Positions 58,259 through 64,000 of a stretch of 64,000 bases of DNA are shown piece by piece (position 1 is the first letter of the stretch; the number at the start of each line of letters is the position of its first letter). A program made the translations under genes and the position numbers. Origin of the DNA: Streptomyces sp. NBC_00341 (GTDB lineage: Bacteria > Actinomycetota > Actinomycetes > Streptomycetales > Streptomycetaceae); the NCBI RefSeq assembly GCF_041435055.1, contig NZ_CP108002.1, positions 7,192,001-7,256,000 of the forward strand. The letters run 5' to 3'. The notes beneath the pieces were generated by a model. That model was given only the letters and a program-made list of their open reading frames with translations, searched no databases and was not told where the DNA came from.

Positions 58259-59347
58259 TCAGCCGAACTGCTGCTCCAGGTCCTTCAGTTTCTGCTCCAG
58301 CGAATCGAGCCGGGGCAGTGCCTGGGTGTCGTCGTCCTCTGCTGTGAGGTCGACCGCTCTCGGATCAGTCGTGCTCGGATCCGGGGCGTTCCTGGAGCTG
58401 GAGCCGGTGACGGCTTGCAGGGATGGCCGGGGTCGCAGGGGCAGCTGACCCGGCTCGGATATGGCGGGCTCCGCGACGGACTGCGCGGAGCCCGTCGAGG
58501 CGGTGAGGGCCTGGACGTCCACCTGGGCGCTGCCCCGGCCCACCCGGCCCCAGGCCCGGTTCTGCCGGTTCAGGGCCTTGATCTGGGCCCGGTCCAGCTT
58601 CTCCTGGTCCTTTCTGCGGAGACGGTTCTGCTCTTTCTCCCTGCGGTCCTCGCGTACCTCGTCGACCGCCTCGTCCAGGGTGCGTACGCCTTCCAGGAGC
58701 ATCAGCGACCAGGCGCCGAAGGTCTCCCGGGGCGCGCGCAGCCACCGCACGATCCGGATCTGCGGCAGCGGACGGGGCACCAGGCCCTGCTCGCGCAGCG
58801 CGGCGACCCGGGTCTGCTTCAGCGCCCGGTCGAAGAGCACGGCCGCCGAGAGCGACATCCCGGCGAAGAAGTGCGGGGCGCCCGCGTGGTCCAGGCCGCG
58901 CGGTGCGTGCACCCAGTTGAACCACGCGGCAGCGCCCGCGAAGGTCCACACCAGCAGCCGGGAGCCGAGCGCCGCGTCGCCGTGGCTGGCCTCCCGTACG
59001 GCGAGCACGGAGCAGAACATCGCGGCCCCGTCGAGGCCGAAGGGCACCAGGTACTCCCAGCCCCCGGCGAGGCCGAGGTTCTGCCGGCCGAAGCCGACGA
59101 GCCCGTGGAAGGAGAGAGCGGCGGCGACCGCCGCGCAGCAGAACAGCAGAACGTACGAAGCCGTGGCGTAGAGCGCTTCCTTGCGTCTGCGGCGGTCCTC
59201 GCTGCGTTCCCAGGTGTCGTCGGCCGCGGATGTGTCAGCGGCGCGCTTGCCGCGTGCGACCACCGCCACCGCCACCGCCGCCATGACCCCCGCGAGCAGC
59301 ACGGCGCCCGGAAGCAGCCAGTTGAGCGATATGTCGGTCAGTCTCAT
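58259..59347 (-). CDS. DUF2637 membrane protein
   Basis: 362 aa from ATG 59347. A first membrane helix (WLLPGAVLLAGVMAAVAVAVV), a short basic cytosolic stretch, then four more (YVLLFCCAAVAAALSFHGLV, YLVPFGLDGAAMFCSVLAV, RLLVWTFAGAAAWFNWVH, FFAGMSLSAAVLFDRAL). This is the DUF2637 core, also seen in Spd-type transfer proteins of actinomycete plasmids. The C-terminal 150 residues are charged and probably coiled coil (REDRREKEQNRLRRKDQEKL), ending in LEQKLKDLEQQFG. Function unknown. No other plasmid-transfer gene is nearby, so I see no evidence of an integrated element. Confidence 0.82.
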   Translation of the reverse strand: MRLTDISLNWLLPGAVLLAGVMAAVAVAVVARGKRAADTSAADDTWERSEDRRRRKEALYATASYVLLFCCAAVAAALSFHGLVGFGRQNLGLAGGWEYLVPFGLDGAAMFCSVLAVREASHGDAALGSRLLVWTFAGAAAWFNWVHAPRGLDHAGAPHFFAGMSLSAAVLFDRALKQTRVAALREQGLVPRPLPQIRIVRWLRAPRETFGAWSLMLLEGVRTLDEAVDEVREDRREKEQNRLRRKDQEKLDRAQIKALNRQNRAWGRVGRGSAQVDVQALTASTGSAQSVAEPAISEPGQLPLRPRPSLQAVTGSSSRNAPDPSTTDPRAVDLTAEDDDTQALPRLDSLEQKLKDLEQQFG

Positions 59348-59538
59348 GCGCGGTCCCTTGCGTCACGTAGGGCGTTTCGGGCGCCATCGTGGCGGAGATT
59401 CCCTCAAGTCCTGGCGGTTTCGGGGCAAGTGAACGCCAATGGGGTGGCTGAGCCGTTGGATTTCCGCGATCTGGTCGAACGCCCCTCAGTGGCAGGGCAG
59501 TTGCGTTCGATTTACGTCACCCTTGCGGGCGGTGTGGA

Positions 59539-60399
59539 TCAGGGAGCGGGTGTCAGCTTCCGGATTCGGTCCGCATCGCAGGTGCGCGGGCAGGTGACGC
59601 AGGTGTCCTCGGGCCGCAGCGTGTAGAAGAGGCAGCAGCTCGCCCGGTCCCGGGTGGGCAGTGACTCGCCGTCCGGGCCGGTCAGTTCGCGGAAGCCCGC
59701 CGTGCCGACGTACGGCTTCGTGGTGCCCGGCAGGAGGGCCTCCAGCTCGGCCATCGCGCGCCGCTCCTCGCCCAGGAGATGGGCGATGTACCAGAGGCCC
59801 TCGACGACCTCGTCGGTCGCCATGCCCCACAGGGCCCGCTTTCCGCGCCGCATCCTCGGCCCGAACCCGTCGAGCACCGGCCCGAGGTGCTCGGCCACGG
59901 AGGCGAGGACCTCGGCGCGCAGCGCGGCCTCGTCCGCCACCACCCGGGCGCCCGGCAGTGCCGCCGCCGGGTCGTCGGGCAGGCAGGCGAACTCCCGTAC
60001 CCGGAGGGTCAGATGGCCCGACGCCCGCTGGAAGGCGACGTCCTCGACCGGGATCCTCGGCACCCGCCGGTACAGGAACCACGGCACCGTCACCAGCAGA
60101 CAGGCGGGCCAGGCGTAGCGGTGCAGCCCGAAGCTGGCGACCACGTCGGGCCGGGCCTGCTGTCCGTAGTCCCGCAGGACCTGCGCGTTGTCCCAGGCGA
60201 GGAAGGTGTCCAGCGCGCCGCCACCGGCCGCCAGCTCGTGCGCGCCCACCCAGCCGACGCCGCCCGGGGCGGACTCGCCGTCCGTGAGCACCTCGGCGCG
60301 GAGCCCCGGGAAGACCTCGGCCAGACGCGCGTAGGCCTCGGTCACGGCCGAGGACGCCGCTGCGGGGAGCGGGGCGGGGAGCAGGGCGGGGAGGGGCAT
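59539..60399 (-). CDS. FhuF-like ferric-siderophore reductase
   Basis: 286 aa from ATG 60399. The mid-part (LASVAEHLGPVLDGFGPRMRRGKRALWGMATDEVVEGLWYI) and the C-terminal cluster motif RASCCLFYTLRPEDTCVTCPRTC match the FhuF family, whose Cys-Cys-x(10)-Cys-x2-Cys motif holds a [2Fe-2S] cluster. FhuF-type proteins release iron from ferric siderophores inside the cell. An iron box lies 28 bp upstream (60427-60445), supporting induction under iron limitation. It stands alone, without a siderophore gene cluster in this window. Confidence 0.87.
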   Translation of the reverse strand: MPLPALLPAPLPAAASSAVTEAYARLAEVFPGLRAEVLTDGESAPGGVGWVGAHELAAGGGALDTFLAWDNAQVLRDYGQQARPDVVASFGLHRYAWPACLLVTVPWFLYRRVPRIPVEDVAFQRASGHLTLRVREFACLPDDPAAALPGARVVADEAALRAEVLASVAEHLGPVLDGFGPRMRRGKRALWGMATDEVVEGLWYIAHLLGEERRAMAELEALLPGTTKPYVGTAGFRELTGPDGESLPTRDRASCCLFYTLRPEDTCVTCPRTCDADRIRKLTPAP

Positions 60400-60426
60400 G
60401 CGCGGACCACCGTATCGCGATCGTTT

Positions 60427-60445
60427 AGAGGTAAGCCTTACCTTA
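60427..60445. promoter_or_regulatory. DmdR/IdeR-type iron box
   Basis: The 19-bp AGAGGTAAGCCTTACCTTA matches the actinobacterial iron-box consensus TWAGGTWAGSCTWACCTWA at 17 of 19 positions. It lies between the divergent fhuF-like and GntR genes, nearer the former, so iron-loaded repressor should shut the reductase gene. Confidence 0.75.
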
Positions 60446-60544
60446 CCCGACCTGATCGATGTTTGAACTGTGGCCTCCTCCGCCTATCGTGCACAAGGGA
60501 CACGGCACGGGCGAGCCGTGCCCGGCAGGTCCGAGGAGGCAGCC

Positions 60545-61303
60545 GTGGAGCAGGGCAGAGGGTGCGAGGAGGTGCGGCCGCCTTACGCGTCAGTCGCGTC
60601 CGTGACCGCCCACTCGTCCGTCCGGGTCCCCGAACAGGCCCGCGGCGAGCACACCCACGGCGAGCCGCCCCCGCCCCGGCCCGTGGTGCGGCACTCCGTG
60701 CGCGGCCAGATCCTGGAAGCCCTGCGCGCCGCCCTCGTCGACGGCGAACTGATCCCCGGGCAGGTCTACTCCGCCCCGGCGCTGGGCGCCCGCTTCGGGG
60801 TCTCCGCCACCCCGGTGCGCGAGGCGATGCAGCAGCTGGCCGGCGAAGGGGCCGTCGAGGTGGTGCCCAACCGAGGCTTCCGGGTCTCCGAGCGCGGCCC
60901 GCGCGAGCTGGCCGAGCTGGCGGAGGTACGAGCGCTCATCGAGGTGCCCGTCATGCTGCGGCTCGCCCGCAGCGTGCCGCCGGCGGGCTGGTGCGCCCTG
61001 CGCCCGCTGGCCGACGCCACCGTGGCGGCGGCGGCCGTCGGCGACCGCGCCAGTTACGCGGAGGCCGACCGGGCCTTCCACGGAGCGGTGCTCGCCCTCT
61101 CCGGCAACGCCCAGCTCGTCGCGGTGGCCGACGAACTGCACCGCCGCTCCCAGTGGCCCCTGGAGACCAACCCGCCCGCCCGCCGCGCCGACCTGCTGGC
61201 GGACGCCTCTGAGCACACCGCGCTCCTGGACGCGCTGATCGCCCAGGACGTGGTGGTCGTGCAGTCGCTGGTACGGGAGCACTTCGCCGGCTCCGGGGGC
61301 TGA
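60545..61303 (+). CDS. GntR/FCD-family regulator
   Basis: 252 aa from GTG 60545, with GAGGAGGCAGCC upstream. A 45-residue Pro/Glu-rich extension precedes the winged helix ILEALRAALVDGELIPGQVYSAPALGARFGVSATPVREAMQQLAGEGAVEV. The FCD domain keeps ELAELAEVRALIEVPVMLRLA, EADRAFHGAVLALSGNAQLV and ASEHTALLDALIAQD. It is clearly a paralogue of the regulator at 53668 (shared YSAPALxAxFGVSATPVREAM). The right-hand neighbours do not reveal its target, although the divergent iron-box gene is unlikely to be one. Confidence 0.85.
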   Translation: MEQGRGCEEVRPPYASVASVTAHSSVRVPEQARGEHTHGEPPPPRPVVRHSVRGQILEALRAALVDGELIPGQVYSAPALGARFGVSATPVREAMQQLAGEGAVEVVPNRGFRVSERGPRELAELAEVRALIEVPVMLRLARSVPPAGWCALRPLADATVAAAAVGDRASYAEADRAFHGAVLALSGNAQLVAVADELHRRSQWPLETNPPARRADLLADASEHTALLDALIAQDVVVVQSLVREHFAGSGG

Positions 61304-61331
61304 GTCCGGCTGTCACGGCCGGGCCCCCGGA
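61292..61331. terminator. Hairpin across the GntR stop
   Basis: TCCGGGGGC (61292-61300) and GCCCCCGGA (61323-61331) pair over 9 bp between convergent genes. Confidence 0.45.
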
Positions 61332-61338
61332 CACGGCC

Positions 61339-62124
61339 TCAGTTCGCCTCCGCGGTCTCCGGTCCGGGCGGGTCGATGTGCGGGGCCAGCCAGGTCGGTA
61401 CCCCGCCGAGCAGCCGGAAGAGCCTGCCCGCCTCGGCGCGCAGCCTGGTCGCCGCCTCCGGCTCCGGTTCCGCGTCCGCCATCGCGATGAGCGCCGGGGC
61501 CGTACCGACGAGATAGCCCAGCTCCTCCCTTATCCGCAGGGACTCCGCGAAGCCGTGCCTGGCCTCCGCCAGCTCCCCCTCGCGCAGCGCGATCAGGGCG
61601 AGATGGCGCCAGGTGGAGGAGAGCAGCAGCTCGTCGCCCTGCGCGGTGGCACCGGCATGGGCCCTGCGGTACGCGGCGCGCGCGGCCTGCGGCGAATCGG
61701 CGATGTTCTGCGCGATCAGGCCCCGCCGGAAGTCCAGCAACGGGCGGCCCGCGGCGGCCGGGGACAGCAGCGCCGCGGCCCGGCTCAGCGCCACCCGGGC
61801 CTCGTCGGCCCGGTCCCGCACGCCGAGCAGCGTCGAGGCGTACGCGAGGTGCCCGCGCTCGCAGGCGGCGGCTCCGCGCTCGGCGTCGTCGTGGGCCAGG
61901 GCCTCGGCGGTGCGCAGCGCGTCCTCGGCCTCGGTCCAGCCCTGCCCCGCGTACAGACACCGTTCGGTCAGCAGGGCCGTCCGCTGGAGCGCCGCGGCCG
62001 GATCGGTGGCGGCGTCGTGTTCGAGCAGTGCCGCGGCGTCCGTCCAGCAGGCGCGTGACCGCAACCGCCATACGGCTGTCTGGAGCGGCGGATCGTCATC
62101 TGCTGTCGTTCCGGAACCAGACAT
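61339..62124 (-). CDS. TPR-like hypothetical protein
   Basis: 261 aa; ATG 62124 (MSGSGTTADDDPPLQTAVWRL) is the first start that excludes a basic, low-quality N-terminus. No strong ribosome-binding site supports it. The sequence is helical and Ala-rich with degenerate tetratricopeptide-like pairs: ALQRTALLTERCLYAGQGWTEAEDAL, RGAAACERGHLAYASTLLG, ARAAYRRAHAGATAQGDELL and ALIALREGELAEARHGFAES. Such repeats usually bind a partner protein. No signal peptide or enzyme motif. Function unknown. Confidence 0.7.
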   Translation of the reverse strand: MSGSGTTADDDPPLQTAVWRLRSRACWTDAAALLEHDAATDPAAALQRTALLTERCLYAGQGWTEAEDALRTAEALAHDDAERGAAACERGHLAYASTLLGVRDRADEARVALSRAAALLSPAAAGRPLLDFRRGLIAQNIADSPQAARAAYRRAHAGATAQGDELLLSSTWRHLALIALREGELAEARHGFAESLRIREELGYLVGTAPALIAMADAEPEPEAATRLRAEAGRLFRLLGGVPTWLAPHIDPPGPETAEAN

Positions 62125-62352
62125 GGCGGTATACGCCACATTGCCCTCCCCGAGCGCACCATTGAGCTGTGGAGAACGTCCGGCCATTGGGGGGCGGCGT
62201 CGCACCCCCCAAGGGCCGGATGCTCTGAGTCTGGCCGCATCACAGCACGGAAAGGCACGCCGGGCCAAGAGGTCGAGGCAATGTCAGGTGAAACTTTTCA
62301 CAATCGACGGAGGGCCAAGGAAGCCGCCGGGGCACGCGGGAACCCCGGGGAA

Positions 62353-64000
62353 TCAGCTCATACGCAGGGCCAGGAAGAAATCGAGCTTGTCCTCCAGGCG
62401 CGAGAGATCGCGCCCCGTCAACTGCTCGATTCGCCCGATCCGGTAGCGCAGCGTGTTGACGTGCAGGTGCAGCCGGGCCGCGCACCGGGTCCACGAACCG
62501 TCGCAGTCCAGGAACGACTCCAGGGTCGGGATCAGCTCGGCGCGGTGCCGCCGGTCGTAGTCCCGCAACGGGTCGAGCAGCCGTGCGGTGAACGCGCGGC
62601 GCACATCGTCCGGGACGAACGGCAGCAGCAGCACGTGCGAAGCCAGCTCGTGGTGGCCGGCCGCGCAGACCCGCCCCGGACGGGCCGCCGCCACCCGGCG
62701 GGCGTGCCTGGCCTCCTCCAGCGCACCGCGCAGCCCCTCGGGCGAGTGCACGGAGGCGCTGACGCCCAGGGTCAGCCTGCCGTCGTCGGCCAGCCCCGCG
62801 GCGAGCGGTGCGCGGACGGCGGCGAGCAGGACGTCGGCGTGCAGCGCGGGGTCCTCCGCGGAGTGCTCGGGGGAGTCGGAGGAGGACGCGTCCGCGCCGG
62901 CTGTGCTGTCCACGTCGGCCGTGTCGCCCGCGTCCGGCAGGGCGACGGCGGGCAGCGGCACCAGCGCGACGGCCTCGTCGCCGGAGTGCGCGACCGCGAT
63001 CCGGTCCGCGGAGTCGGGCCCGGTCACGGCCGGATCGACGAGGATCTCCTCCAGCAGGGCCTGGGCGACCGGGCCGCCCGCCACACCGGAACCGGCGGAG
63101 CCGGGCGCGCCCTGCTCGTCCCAGTCGACCCGGGCCACCACCACCTGCCAGTACGGCGCGGATCCGAGGCCGGGCAGCAGGACCGGAGCGGCCACCCGCA
63201 GCCTGGCCGCGATCTCGGCGGGCGGGGCACCGGCCTGGACCAGTTCGAGGACCTCCTGGGCGAGCCGGCGGCGCACCGTACGGGCCGCGTCCCGCCGGTC
63301 CCGCTCGACGGCGATCAGCTGGGTGACGCCCTGGAGCAGGTCGAGCCGGGCGGCCGGCCAGTCGCTCGCGTCGGCCTCGACGGCGAGCAGCCAGTCGGAG
63401 AGCACCGACTCGCGCACATCGCGGGAGGCCGGCCCGGCGCCCCTGCCGGTGTTCCGGATCGGGAAGAGCGAATACGCCACCCCGCCGATCGCCGCCCGGT
63501 AGGGGGCGCGGCGGCCGGTGCGGACCGCGGCCAGGTGGAGGCCGGCCAGCTCGGCGCCGGCCGGGCCGGACAGCGGGGCACCGGCGCCCGCGATCTGCCG
63601 GCCGGTGGGCGAGAGCACCCAGGCCTGGAGGTCGAGGTCGGAGCCGAGTAGGTCGAGGACCACCTCGGGGCCGCCGCCCGCCGGTCCCGAGGTCATCAGC
63701 CGACGGTGCCGGTCGACGACCGCCGCCAGGTCCCCGGCGCGCTCGCCGGACACCTGGCGGACCACGTACTCGGTGATCGTTGCGAACGCGACGGTCTCGT
63801 TGACGGCGAAGAGTGGCAGCCGGTGCCGCAGACAGGCCTCGACCAGATCGTCCGGGATGTCGCCGAGCTCCGCCTCGCCCGCCGCGAGCCCGGCGACCCC
63901 GGCGCCCGCCAGGATCCGCACGAAGGGCTCCGAGTCCGCCGCGCCCCGGTGCCAGGCCAGACCCGTCAGCACCAGCTCGCCGCCCGTCAGGTAGCGGCTG
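62353..64000 (-). CDS. PucR-family transcriptional regulator (5' end outside window)
   Basis: At least 548 codons; the frame stays open to the right edge (SRYLTGGELVLTGLAWHRG is the familiar PucR N-terminal region), so the start lies beyond 64000. The N-terminal PucR sensor domain (AGVAGLAAGEAELGDIPDDLVEACLRHRLPLFAVNE) is followed by a GGDEF-like CdaR middle part. The C-terminal HTH_30 reads LIPTLESFLDCDGSWTRCAARLHLHVNTLRYRIGRIEQLTGRDL. Members activate catabolic genes for amino acids, purines or GABA, usually next door. The target is probably beyond the right edge. Confidence 0.9.
   Translation of the reverse strand, partial: SRYLTGGELVLTGLAWHRGAADSEPFVRILAGAGVAGLAAGEAELGDIPDDLVEACLRHRLPLFAVNETVAFATITEYVVRQVSGERAGDLAAVVDRHRRLMTSGPAGGGPEVVLDLLGSDLDLQAWVLSPTGRQIAGAGAPLSGPAGAELAGLHLAAVRTGRRAPYRAAIGGVAYSLFPIRNTGRGAGPASRDVRESVLSDWLLAVEADASDWPAARLDLLQGVTQLIAVERDRRDAARTVRRRLAQEVLELVQAGAPPAEIAARLRVAAPVLLPGLGSAPYWQVVVARVDWDEQGAPGSAGSGVAGGPVAQALLEEILVDPAVTGPDSADRIAVAHSGDEAVALVPLPAVALPDAGDTADVDSTAGADASSSDSPEHSAEDPALHADVLLAAVRAPLAAGLADDGRLTLGVSASVHSPEGLRGALEEARHARRVAAARPGRVCAAGHHELASHVLLLPFVPDDVRRAFTARLLDPLRDYDRRHRAELIPTLESFLDCDGSWTRCAARLHLHVNTLRYRIGRIEQLTGRDLSRLEDKLDFFLALRMS

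Noticed and set aside
58259..59347. DUF2637/Spd-like protein as a sign of an integrated conjugative element
   Set aside because: No integrase, excisionase, Tra or Rep gene and no att-like repeats nearby; DUF2637 also occurs in ordinary chromosomal genes.

Overview
The window is very GC-rich, densely coded DNA with GTG and TTG starts, chaplins, rodlins, GntR/FCD regulators and Tat-type secretion signals. It is almost certainly chromosomal sequence from a Streptomyces. I see no tRNA, rRNA, insertion sequence, prophage, origin or CRISPR array.

Layout. 1-4900: an AraC-type regulator cut by the window edge, then a beta-oxidation-like pair (3-hydroxyacyl-CoA dehydrogenase and thiolase) around a divergent LysR gene. 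4984-22576: a large sialic-acid region. It holds a nanA-nanK-nanE-nanT operon, two FadR-type GntR regulators, an esterase - CBM40-like/SGNH hydrolase - secreted sialidase operon, and a peptide-family ABC transporter operon that includes a permease-ATPase fusion and ends in a second NanA-like lyase. Three promoters here share a 13-bp operator core (GACATCTKACGTC read along each transcript) just downstream of the -10 box, which ties the region into one regulon. 22685-27156: an aerial-hypha surface cluster with a long two-domain chaplin, one short chaplin, three rodlins and two small orphan proteins.

27289-42554 is more mixed: a DUF5949-like protein, a 23-codon ORF ahead of rsgA, an Ada-AlkA protein whose glycosylase half looks dead, a GH95-type glycosidase, a DUF456 membrane protein, a LuxR-type regulator divergent from a very large S8 protease, a PP2C-like protein and a PoxB-like enzyme. 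42639-43394 encodes a secreted ALF-repeat protein with a recent 150-bp duplication.

43652-48739 is a trans-4-hydroxy-L-proline catabolic operon: three-subunit D-hydroxyproline dehydrogenase, pyrroline-4-hydroxy-2-carboxylate deaminase and 4-hydroxyproline 2-epimerase. A TetR - GH3 glycosidase - MFS set follows. Next come a GntR/FCD regulator and a secreted M9-type collagenase (54659-57058). Collagen is the main natural source of 4-hydroxyproline. A related 12-bp motif lies upstream of the hydroxyproline operon, the GntR gene and the collagenase, so I propose a collagen-to-hydroxyproline utilisation module. The last 7 kb carry a secreted RNase Sa-type ribonuclease, an anti-sigma-like ATPase, a DUF2637 membrane protein, an iron-box-controlled FhuF-type protein, another GntR regulator, a TPR-like protein and a PucR regulator cut by the right edge.

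Taken together (inference), much of the window looks fitted to extracellular use of animal- or glycoprotein-derived material: sialic acids, possibly fucosylated glycans, and collagen.
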